From: Methanosarcina sp. 2.H.T.1A.6
GTDB taxonomy: Archaea > Halobacteriota > Methanosarcinia > Methanosarcinales > Methanosarcinaceae
DNA: 64,000 bases
Assembly (NCBI RefSeq): GCF_000979455.1
Contig: NZ_JJOY01000028.1
Span: 1 to 64,000 of the forward strand
Direction: 5' to 3'
The position numbers and the translations under genes are program-made. Of this stretch, positions 57,099 through 64,000 are shown one piece after another; within the stretch, counting starts at the first letter, position 1, and every line of letters starts with the position of its first letter. The notes under the pieces were generated by a model. The model did no database searches. It worked only from the letters and a program-made list of their open reading frames with translations, and was not told where the DNA came from.

Positions 57099-58000
57099 CC
57101 CTTCTCCCCTCCTATATCCCTTCTGAGAAATACCATATACGAAAGTATAAAAATCAGTACAGGTATGGCTGTCAGTACAACCAGATTTGTCCAGTAATCC
57201 GCAAGCCAGGTTCCAATTCCGAATCTGGTATCAAAAATTCCATTAGTATCTTTACCTGAAGAAATTCCAAAGCTTCCATAACTTACACGGACTCCGGTTA
57301 CAGCTTCAGCATAATAACTTGCAGGAGAAAGTTTTTGTAAGTCTTCGCTCATGCTCATAGCCTCTTCATTGTGTCCAAGATCGACTATCAATTCCCCGGT
57401 AATGATGGATGAGGCAGCAGTAACTATAGCCCCGAAGATCAAAACCAGATTTATCCAAACTATAAGCCCGGAAATAAAAGAGCTTTCTGAACTCTTCGAA
57501 ATAATTGACATTAACAGGCTGAAGGCAAAAAAACCTGAAAGGTACAAAAAAGTGAGCAGTGAAAAGATGAGTATCCGGTTCAGTTCAGAAAAGCCAACAT
57601 CTATCCCCGTTAATATCAGAAGTATACCTATTGAAGCGATGACCGAAATAAAAACTACAAAAATAAGAGCTCCAAGACCTCCTATGATTTTACCACTTAT
57701 GATATTGTCCCGAAAAACAGGATGTGTCAGTAATGTATTCAACGATTTCGAATTTTTTTCCCTAACAACCGAGTCAAAGCCAAGCGCAAGGCCGAGAATG
57801 GGGATAAAAAGTGTTATTACCTGAGCAATATCAAGAAAGCCAAATTCAAAGATGTTATATCCGTTTATTCCATATTCAATACTCATTGAAAGAAGAATCA
57901 ATGTGAAAATCCCAAGAAGCATCTTGAAACTAGGGCTGTACAGGCGGTCTGCAAATTCTTTCTGAGCAATGACTTCAATATTTTTCACGTCTGCCTTCAC
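57095..58000 (-). CDS. ABC-2 permease (NosY-like), module 4, first permease
   Basis: A 301-residue protein: VIAQKEFADRLYSPSF, GFDSVVREKNSKSLNTLLTH, LSPASYYAEAVTG. It is translationally coupled at both ends by ATGA overlaps, to the propeller gene before and the second permease after. This is the most compact of the four modules. Confidence 0.86.
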   Translation of the reverse strand: MKADVKNIEVIAQKEFADRLYSPSFKMLLGIFTLILLSMSIEYGINGYNIFEFGFLDIAQVITLFIPILGLALGFDSVVREKNSKSLNTLLTHPVFRDNIISGKIIGGLGALIFVVFISVIASIGILLILTGIDVGFSELNRILIFSLLTFLYLSGFFAFSLLMSIISKSSESSFISGLIVWINLVLIFGAIVTAASSIITGELIVDLGHNEEAMSMSEDLQKLSPASYYAEAVTGVRVSYGSFGISSGKDTNGIFDTRFGIGTWLADYWTNLVVLTAIPVLIFILSYMVFLRRDIGGEKG

Positions 58001-59814
58001 AGAGAATTCCTCCTTCGGATGAATAAAAGAAGGAGCAAGATTAAAGTAGTTCCTCTGAATCCCGGAAGCTTGTATTCAGATTTTGAATTGTCCTCATTTC
58101 CAGCATCAGAGGATAACTCCAAATCTGCAGATGTTACCTGAGATGCGGAGGAGGATTCTTCCACGACAAGAACTTTACTTGCTGGACTGTATCCTGTTTT
58201 ACTGGCATTTATCACAGATCTGCCTGCATCAGGACAACTGTAGTTCAGGAAACCTGAACTATTGGTAAAACCTATTTCTTTTTCATTAAGGGTCAGCAAG
58301 GCATCTGCAATAGGTTCCGACATGCAGCGAACTCTTAGTTCGCAGTTTTCTCCTTCTGCAGGCGTCAGGAGATCAATTGAGAGAGGGTCTTCATATCCTT
58401 CGAGTTTTATTATGGATAAATCTGTGAACTCGTTTCGAACGAGCAGTCTGCTTCCATCAGGACTCCAGCCCCTCAGATACCTATCTTCCAGAAACCTATA
58501 ATTATTACCATTTTCAGTAAGCTGTATTTTTGTTGATCCGTCCGGGCTGGCAACAAAAACAGAATCTGATGAAATAAAACTGATAAAATCTCCTGAAGGA
58601 TGCCATTCATAGTCGGTTATTGCGGATGCGATAAGGCTTTTTTCGCTTCCATCAGGGTTAATCGTATAAAGGTTATCTTCCTGTGCATAAGCTATTTTAT
58701 CTCCTTTCGGGCTCCATCTGGGCTTGAAAACAATATATCCTGTAAACTCTTCAAGCACTTTTGCATTTTTTCCTATCGAGTCTGTCTGAAATATAGTGAC
58801 TCTGTCATCGTTTACGGTACTGAAAATAAGACTTTTTCCATCCGGGCTGAAACTAAAAACATCTTCATTTCTCACAAAACTTGTTGAAAGCTGAACTTCA
58901 TCGGTTCCATCAATTTTAATTGAATAGAGACCAAAATTTTCATCAACATAGAATATTCTGCTGTCATCAGGGCTCCAGGCAATCAGTATTCCTTTATCAA
59001 CAAGTCTATTATTCTCTGTCCCATTTTCATTTATTATCCAGAGGCCTGTTTCCTCGTCTTCAGTCCTGCCAGTAACACTATATGCTATTTTTTTGCCATC
59101 ATTGCTCCACAGCGCAGTCTCTACACGATTGGATGTATCTGTAAGCTGCTGGAGCACATAGCCATCCGGGTCAAGTAAATATAATTGATAATTTAGAGGG
59201 TTCTGATCCATTATTATAAGGGCCTTTGTGCCTTCTGGATTCCACATAAAATTAGTTTGCCATTCAATGTCCAGAATATTTTCCATTAATTCGTCAACTG
59301 TTGTATAATTACATTCACCTGCAGTTTTGATTAGTGTTTTATCCGGATCGGCAGTTACATAAAAGTCCCTTACCGTATTAATATTTGCAAAAATTCCGAT
59401 ACGATTTCCATCCGGACTCCAGGTTGTTTCCTGTGTATTGGGGTTTTCCAGGATGTGCAAGCTCAGGGATTTCTCTTTCGTGTTACCTGGAGTTGATACA
59501 AGTTCCCGAATTCCACTTCCGTCTGCGTTCATGATATAAATTGAATGAAGAGTAGCTCCATACTGAGAGTTTATAGATGCTTCTACCACCAATCGGCTGC
59601 TATCCGGACTCCATGAACCGCTAATTATAGGTTGCTCTTTGAGATTGGTTCCAGAAGATTCTACAAGGCCGTCAAAATAAGGGTTCACTATTTGTGATAT
59701 ATATGTGGTCTCTTCAATGCTCATGCTGAGGTTTTCGGATGAAGCTGCAAAACCCGTGGATATACTTGAGATTAGCAAGATTAAAAACAAGCTTATTTTC
59801 AGTAGTCTTAGCAT
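57997..59814 (-). CDS. secreted TolB-like propeller with PGF-type anchor, module 4
   Basis: A 605-residue protein, the longest of the four. It has a signal peptide (LFLILLISSISTGFAA) and about nine blade motifs (WSPDSSRLVVEA, WSPDGNRIGIFA, WSNDGKKIAYSV, FSPDGKSLIFST, WSPKGDKIAYAQ, WSPDGSRLLVRN and others). A small extra domain around residues 490-560 (SEPIADALLTLNEKEIGFT, SSGFLNYSCPDAG) resembles a carboxypeptidase-regulatory-like beta sandwich. A Ser/Glu linker, Leu-Pro-Gly-Phe, a helix and RRRNSL form the archaeosortase-like end. Confidence 0.83.
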   Translation of the reverse strand: MLRLLKISLFLILLISSISTGFAASSENLSMSIEETTYISQIVNPYFDGLVESSGTNLKEQPIISGSWSPDSSRLVVEASINSQYGATLHSIYIMNADGSGIRELVSTPGNTKEKSLSLHILENPNTQETTWSPDGNRIGIFANINTVRDFYVTADPDKTLIKTAGECNYTTVDELMENILDIEWQTNFMWNPEGTKALIIMDQNPLNYQLYLLDPDGYVLQQLTDTSNRVETALWSNDGKKIAYSVTGRTEDEETGLWIINENGTENNRLVDKGILIAWSPDDSRIFYVDENFGLYSIKIDGTDEVQLSTSFVRNEDVFSFSPDGKSLIFSTVNDDRVTIFQTDSIGKNAKVLEEFTGYIVFKPRWSPKGDKIAYAQEDNLYTINPDGSEKSLIASAITDYEWHPSGDFISFISSDSVFVASPDGSTKIQLTENGNNYRFLEDRYLRGWSPDGSRLLVRNEFTDLSIIKLEGYEDPLSIDLLTPAEGENCELRVRCMSEPIADALLTLNEKEIGFTNSSGFLNYSCPDAGRSVINASKTGYSPASKVLVVEESSSASQVTSADLELSSDAGNEDNSKSEYKLPGFRGTTLILLLLLFIRRRNSL

Positions 59815-59893
59815 ACAATCCCTTGCAAATGTAGATTTTTTTATTTATCAACACTTCACATCTATTTTAAAAAAATAGAACAGAGGGGGAAGT

Positions 59894-60085
59894 TTAAGAT
59901 CTCTGTACGAAAAATTGGTAATCTGAGTGCACCCGTGAATAATCATTCTTAAGTTTAAAATAGACGGGAGAATATGTAACAAAACCTGTTCCAGCTGAAC
60001 CATATCTTAGACTAGTGTCTAGAAAATTTAGTTTTGTGTCCTCGGAATTAATAAAGGGACTACGGATGATGTATTGTCTAAGCAT
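59894..60085 (-). CDS. short hypothetical frame, doubtful
   Basis: A 63-residue frame starting 13 nt after the frameshifted gene at 60099-60444. The composition is protein-like (Tyr, Phe, Asp, Ser), but it has no domain I recognise, no ribosome binding site and no signal peptide. It could be a fragment of a larger lost gene. Confidence 0.2.
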   Translation of the reverse strand: MLRQYIIRSPFINSEDTKLNFLDTSLRYGSAGTGFVTYSPVYFKLKNDYSRVHSDYQFFVQRS

Positions 60086-60098
60086 TAAAGCCTAGTAA

Positions 60099-60444
60099 TT
60101 AAATTGCCATGGCACTAGTTCTTGTTATCAGGGATCCGTCTGAGTTTTCCGCCTGTCCGGATACATAATCAAGATATACAGTGCCATTTATCAGCATGTC
60201 TATACTGTTACTATAAGCTATATTGGATTTGTACCAATCTACATCGCTTCCAGGATTGATGTTTGCATGGTATACGTCAGAGGTTCCAGAAGGACAATTT
60301 ATCCAAACAGCGCTGCTCCTAGTGCCAGTTACATCCCTGATTCTTCCATATATCTGTCAGTTATTGCTGCAGCCAGACCTGTGAAGGTTCCCAGTACCAA
60401 CAGCACAACAATTGTTGATTTTATGCTTTTCTTTATCCCTTCAT
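60099..60444 (-). pseudogene. small secreted protein gene with two 1-base frameshifts
   Basis: GAGGT precedes ATG 60444, but the fourth codon is TAA. Adding one G to the GGG at 60437-60439 restores a signal peptide (KKSIKSTIVVLLVLGTFTG). Adding one G to the GGG at 60335-60337 restores the rest (VTGTRSSAVWINCPSGTS ... NSDGSLITRTSAMAI, stop at 60099-60101). The repaired product would be about 115 residues, secreted, with a single beta-rich domain of a type I do not recognise. Either the gene is decayed or the G-runs are miscounted. Confidence 0.65.
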
Positions 60445-60604
60445 TTTACCTCGCGATTTTGCTCCCGAGGCAAGATTAACAAGCCTTAAGTATTTGTGAG
60501 GCTAGAATAACCTGCCTCCGGGCATATGGAGTTCAAATGGATCCTTCCGAGAAATCTTGAACTCCATAAATTACTACAATCTCTCATTATATAAACCACA
60601 AAGG

Positions 60605-60790
60605 TTTTAGCCCGATTATTGAACTATCAAGGTGATGCTTAATTTATGATTTCATTTTTCTGCAATGTTACTTAATATAACGAGTTGCTTGACGCCCTGG
60701 ATATAAGTCATATACGAATGTGAAAAACCGTGCTATATGAAGGTATTTTGATCTTTTTATGTCTGAGATATAATTCTTTAGAAAATGAGG
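60605..60790 (+). repeat. dispersed upstream element, copy 3
   Basis: Contains both sets of shared strings: GAACTATCA (60621-60629) with ATGCTTA (60635-60641) as in copy 2, and GTGCTATATGAAG (60730-60742) with TTTTATGTCT (60755-60764) as in copy 1. No plus-strand gene follows it, so it looks like an orphan promoter region. Gap 60471-60924 holds nothing else of note apart from an inverted repeat, ATGGAGTTCAA/TTGAACTCCAT, at about 60524-60577. Confidence 0.55.
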
Positions 60791-60924
60791 CAAAAGGACA
60801 CTAAATTGTAGGAATAAAAATTAGGTCCCATTTTGTGGGAAAGCTCATAATATAATTTCAGGAGAATAATGGGGTTTAAGCAAAAAAAGATAGAATTCAA
60901 AGTACTTTCATTTATTTGAGCCCG

Positions 60925-61683
60925 TTATTCAAAGAATTTCATGTACGTTTTTTCGATTGAATCCCGATAAACAGGATTTATATTGTATATTATACTCTTT
61001 CCCATCTTATTTTCTTCAATAAGATCTGACTCCTTTAATTGTTTCATATACCAGCTAATTGTACTTTTGGAAATTCCTGTTGTAAGGGCAAGATCCCCAT
61101 TGGTGTTGCATTCTTCCTTTAATATTTTCGAAATTATCTTTCGGGTAATCTCATTTTGAAGGACTGAGATAACCAGCTTTTCATTTTCACCGTATGTGGA
61201 ATTATTCTGGAAGTATAGGACTTTTCCGCGATCAATGTGAGCTTCGATCATGTTTTTCGTTTCTAGAATCTTGAGATGATGGCGCAGAGTCCCTCGGTTC
61301 AGATCCATACAATTTGCAATCTTACTAACACAGATCCCTGGATTGGCTTTTATAAAGGCATATATATTCTTTCTCTTCATAACCCCAACAGCGTTTGAAT
61401 GGTCTACCAATCGAAATCCGAGTATTGCGAAAATAAGCTTTGTAGAGAACAGCAGTATATCTATTACCGACAAGATCTGCATGATAGCCAGCCAGAGCAG
61501 GAACTGCCAGTAGGGTATTACGGTATCTTCTAATATCTGTACATCCTCTCCGGCTACGGATACTCCAAATTCATCACCTGGTGCTGGGCTTACGATATAT
61601 TCCGTAGCTCCGGCTGCCATTATTAAATATAAAGAAAAAAAGAGAAGGAAATCGATTCTCCTGCAATTAATGCTGCGCAACAT
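60925..61683 (-). CDS. membrane-anchored double winged-helix regulator, copy 2
   Basis: A 252-residue protein paralogous to 39368-40162: N-terminal helix (IDFLLFFSLYLIMAAGA), outside segment (TEYIVSPAPGDEFGVSVAGED), two helices (FLLWLAIMQILSVIDILLF; LIFAILGFRLV), then two winged-helix domains (CVSKIANCMDLNRGTLRHHL and ALTTGISKSTISWYMKQL). I start at ATG 61683, which overlaps the PPC-like gene's stop by 17 nt; the longer frame would read antisense-like residues through that gene. Coupling to a secreted protein suggests that protein is its ligand or sensor partner. It may regulate the adjacent export modules. Confidence 0.82.
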   Translation of the reverse strand: MLRSINCRRIDFLLFFSLYLIMAAGATEYIVSPAPGDEFGVSVAGEDVQILEDTVIPYWQFLLWLAIMQILSVIDILLFSTKLIFAILGFRLVDHSNAVGVMKRKNIYAFIKANPGICVSKIANCMDLNRGTLRHHLKILETKNMIEAHIDRGKVLYFQNNSTYGENEKLVISVLQNEITRKIISKILKEECNTNGDLALTTGISKSTISWYMKQLKESDLIEENKMGKSIIYNINPVYRDSIEKTYMKFFE

Positions 61684-62167
61684 TAAACGTGTAATCTTCA
61701 GTACCACTAACCGATTCTCCGTAGACTTTGAACATCCATGTTCCCTGTACCACATATCCCTGTGAGGGATCTATATTAAGGCGTATCCGGCCGTTCACAC
61801 TTCCGTCATAGTTATCCCGGTAAGTTCCGATTTTGCTTCCTGACGGGGTGTAAATGCTAAGAGTCAGAGAATCACTTGTATCTCCCCAATTCAAATCTAC
61901 TTCAAGATAATCTACTCCTGAGCCTACGTTTACATTATGAGGTATAGTCTGCCCCTGGCTTATGTACTGGGTTGATCGTAGAGAGATAATCGAATTTTCA
62001 GTACTAAGAGAATTTTCTGTCCAGGGGCTAACAATGTAATCTTTTACGGTAGAAGCCAGAGCGTCTTCCGTGTCAGAGTTAACCGCGCATTCCTCTTCGG
62101 CCAAAACTGCAGGAACAGCTAGTAGCCCTATAATTATGCATAATACACATACTTTCCAGGTTCTCAT
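61667..62167 (-). CDS. secreted PPC-like beta-sandwich protein
   Basis: A 166-residue protein with a signal peptide (VCVLCIIIGLLAVPAVLA) and a single C-terminal domain with the pre-peptidase C-terminal (PPC) look: VDYLEVDLNWGDTSDSLTLS, IYTPSGSKIGTY, GRIRLNIDP and GTWMFKVYGESVSGTEDYTF. I start at ATG 62167 with GGTGAC upstream. It overlaps the regulator gene, so the two are made together. A decayed copy sits at 40118-40452. Confidence 0.78.
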   Translation of the reverse strand: MRTWKVCVLCIIIGLLAVPAVLAEEECAVNSDTEDALASTVKDYIVSPWTENSLSTENSIISLRSTQYISQGQTIPHNVNVGSGVDYLEVDLNWGDTSDSLTLSIYTPSGSKIGTYRDNYDGSVNGRIRLNIDPSQGYVVQGTWMFKVYGESVSGTEDYTFNVAQH

Positions 62168-62404
62168 AGTGTCACCCGAAAGTGGGTAAGAAGTCCAAGC
62201 ATATATAGTTTCTGTAATAAGTATCGAACAATCAATGTTATACTTCTTATTAAATATTGCTACGAAACTAAAAAATGTCCGGAAAAAGGCATAATGATAC
62301 ATTTTTCCAGGAATATTTCTTAAAAAAGAAGAATTTGTGAGGACGTTTATCCATCCTCGATGTCAGGATAAAATAGTAAATGTTATAAACTATTCTGAGA
62401 AACT

Positions 62405-62812
62405 TCATAGGAGCTGCTTTCCGGCTCCTGCTCCGGATTTGCACTCATAAACTTCCGTGATTTTCATGACGGCAAGGGCTTTTGCAGGGAACCTGTCTCC
62501 CATACTCTTGACCATCTTATGCATCTTCTCGTAGTCTTCCCCTCCGGTCTTTATCTCAAAGTCCCCTTTTATCTGGTAACACCCCTTAACCTCAGGGCCC
62601 CATACGTAAATCGCACCCCTCGGGTTTTCTTCAAGGTTCTGGCGGGTCTTATAAAAGTAGTTGTCTGCAATCCAGATAGTTTCTCTGTCTTCCTGGAGCT
62701 TACAAAAGCCGATTGGTATTACGTTCGGGTCTCCGTTTCCGGAGGCAGTTGCAAAGGGAAAAACCTTCATTTTTGCAAAATCTTCTACCATTTCGCTGCT
62801 CAATTTGACCAT
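62405..62812 (-). CDS. pyridoxamine-phosphate-oxidase-like flavoprotein
   Basis: A 135-residue split-barrel protein of the PPOX/FMN-binding family (VFPFATASGNGDPNVIPIGF; TIWIADNYFYKTRQNLEENP; AIYVWG). Such small members bind FMN or F420; which one cannot be told. The C-terminal ECKSGAGAGKQLL is a common tail of methanogen homologues. GGGGTGA precedes ATG 62812. An inverted repeat overlapping its TATA-like box at 62859-62891 suggests repressor control. Confidence 0.82.
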   Translation of the reverse strand: MVKLSSEMVEDFAKMKVFPFATASGNGDPNVIPIGFCKLQEDRETIWIADNYFYKTRQNLEENPRGAIYVWGPEVKGCYQIKGDFEIKTGGEDYEKMHKMVKSMGDRFPAKALAVMKITEVYECKSGAGAGKQLL

Positions 62813-62858
62813 TCAATTCACCCCTTCGTTAGATCTGTTTTTGTTGGAATAATATACT

Positions 62859-62891
62859 CTTACTCTACTATTAAATATATAGTAAGGTAAG
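62859..62891. promoter_or_regulatory. imperfect palindrome over a TATA-like box (operator candidate)
   Basis: CTTACTCTACTAT (62859-62871) and ATAGTAAGGTAAG (62879-62891) are reverse complements at 11 of 13 positions, with a 7-nt centre (TAAATAT). The centre reads as a TATA-like box on the minus strand, about 60 bp upstream of the PPOX-like gene. Confidence 0.55.
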
Positions 62892-63633
62892 GAGTTGGAG
62901 ATATATTGATTATAAACAATTAAAGAGCGACAAATATATGAGCTCATCCCAAAACCAATTTTATTCTCAAATCATTAAATTTTTAGAATGGTTTTTCGTG
63001 ATCTGAAACTCGATTGATTACTCGGAATACTGGATTCAGAGAAGCAAATTTTAAGTTTTGGGATCGGCTCTATAAGAAATTGGTTATCGGATATAGGTGC
63101 AAAAGAAGAACACTGTTCTGAAATTCGTAAAAAATAAAGCCATTTGAAGTGAATGAAAACAAAAATTTATTTTAAAAGGTCTGAATTCCCACTAAAATTA
63201 AATTATCATTGGAATATATTTATAAGCATCTGTCTGAATGGATCTCCTTTTCCAAAGAGAGGAGATTGGTTTACTCAAATTCGGATGAAATTTTATGATT
63301 ATTTTTGAAATTGAAGAAAAACCAGAAAAAATTGAAAAGACGCTGATTTTGCTTCCTTAGTTTATCCTGTTTCTATCGGCAAAACTTCTTCTCTTCCAAA
63401 TATATTATAAACTTCCTGTAATTTCAGAATGAGTAAAAGGAAAAGGCAAGTCTGCAAGTTTATCTGAATAATTTGTCCTTGGGGATGCGTACAAGGGATT
63501 CCAACAGGCGTCATTGGGACAAAAACGTCAGTGAATTTTTGTTTTGGGCCACGTTTCCCAATATTTATATGCTATATTTATATACTATATTATTTTTTAT
63601 ACAACGTCGCCTGGATATTAGGGAGTATCAGAT
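62892..63633. other. gene-free gap
   Basis: About 740 bp of A/T-rich DNA. A plus-strand frame at 63473-63775 overlaps the PH-domain gene antisense and shows no family features, so I do not call it. One TATA-like ATATATTTATAAG lies near 63212-63224. Confidence 0.4.
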
Positions 63634-64000
63634 TTATATGTATCCACCAAAATCAGAATACCACCTGCTGATCATTGCACTTTGTTCCTTATCCATACCG
63701 ACCAATTTTTTACTGGCAGTAATGCTGCCGGAGGCAATCGCTACATGCAATGTAGTCAGTTTACGTTTTATTTGAAAATAGGTGTTAGAAACAGCTAGAG
63801 ACTGTATTCTCTGCCTGGGAACTATAGTAGTAACCTTACCCAGGGTCCTTGAACTGATAAGCAGTTTATTATTCTGTATATTAAAGCCTGCATCCTGATA
63901 TTGAATAAAGCCCAGCCAAACTGCCAGAGGCCACAGCAGGAGTGAGAACCAGCCATAAGGTATGAAGAACATTGCTAATATAGTTACAAGAAATGCCGGT
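63634..64000 (-). CDS. bacterial-type PH-domain membrane protein, 5' end outside window
   Basis: The frame runs off the right edge: before the first internal Met, codons for AFLVTILA are in frame to 64000, so the start lies beyond the window. What is visible is a hydrophobic hairpin (GWFSLLLWPLAVWLGF) followed by a C-terminal PH-like domain (DAGFNIQNNKLLISSR, VPRQRIQSLAVSNTYFQIKR) as in YdbS/YdbT membrane proteins of unknown role. At least 122 residues are present. Confidence 0.72.
   Translation of the reverse strand, partial: PAFLVTILAMFFIPYGWFSLLLWPLAVWLGFIQYQDAGFNIQNNKLLISSRTLGKVTTIVPRQRIQSLAVSNTYFQIKRKLTTLHVAIASGSITASKKLVGMDKEQSAMISRWYSDFGGYI

Noticed and set aside
63473-63775. 100-codon plus-strand frame near the right edge
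   Set aside because: It overlaps the PH-domain gene antisense, has no ribosome site and no recognisable domain.

Overview
The window is chromosomal DNA from a Methanosarcina-type methanogenic archaeon. The marker is a complete fpo operon (F420H2:methanophenazine dehydrogenase, fpoA to fpoO), preceded by genes for coenzyme F420 synthesis. The archaeal proteins L7Ae, S28e, L24e, S6e and aIF5B, together with long A/T-rich gaps holding decayed genes, fit M. acetivorans or a close relative. The species is an inference.

Layout. 1-2085: decayed, repeat-rich DNA with a truncated surface-protein gene and two copies of a structured repeat. 2086-7738 (minus): an F420-side operon, reading ferredoxin, FAD oxidoreductase, cofG, cofH, cofH, cofC. 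7739-9127: a long divergent control region. 9128-19334 (plus): the fpo operon, ending in a hairpin/T-run terminator. 19438-21853: a small accessory islet with a DUF3800 protein, a VapBC pair and a GNAT gene broken by a stop codon. 22187-29393 (plus): two secreted beta-helix (NosD-like) proteins and a secreted beta-propeller with a membrane anchor. 29632-34423: a radical SAM gene and the translation cluster L7Ae-S28e-L24e-ndk-infB-S6e. 34660-36456: an SLC13-type transporter. 36457-64000: an accessory region dominated by ABC-2 export genes.

The most unusual part is 39368-61683. One ABC ATPase and one NEW3-type surface protein sit beside four copies of a three-gene module: a secreted TolB/WD40-like propeller plus two NosY-like permeases. 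That makes eight permeases and four propellers for a single local ATPase. Two modules form a tandem duplication with a period of about 3.62 kb. The cluster is bracketed by two paralogous membrane-anchored winged-helix regulators, which belong to a duplicated block (PPOX-like protein, PPC-like secreted protein, regulator). That block is intact at the right and decayed at the left. I infer a surface-sensing or export system with exchangeable substrate modules; nothing in the sequence identifies the substrate.

How the parts work together: the cof genes make the 5-deazaflavin and lactyl parts of F420. Fpo oxidises F420H2 and passes electrons to methanophenazine while pumping ions. The input subunit FpoF is not in this window. 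Start codons were chosen from ribosome binding sites, overlaps and family alignment, and often differ from the longest open frame. All homology statements come from reading the sequence, not from a database search.
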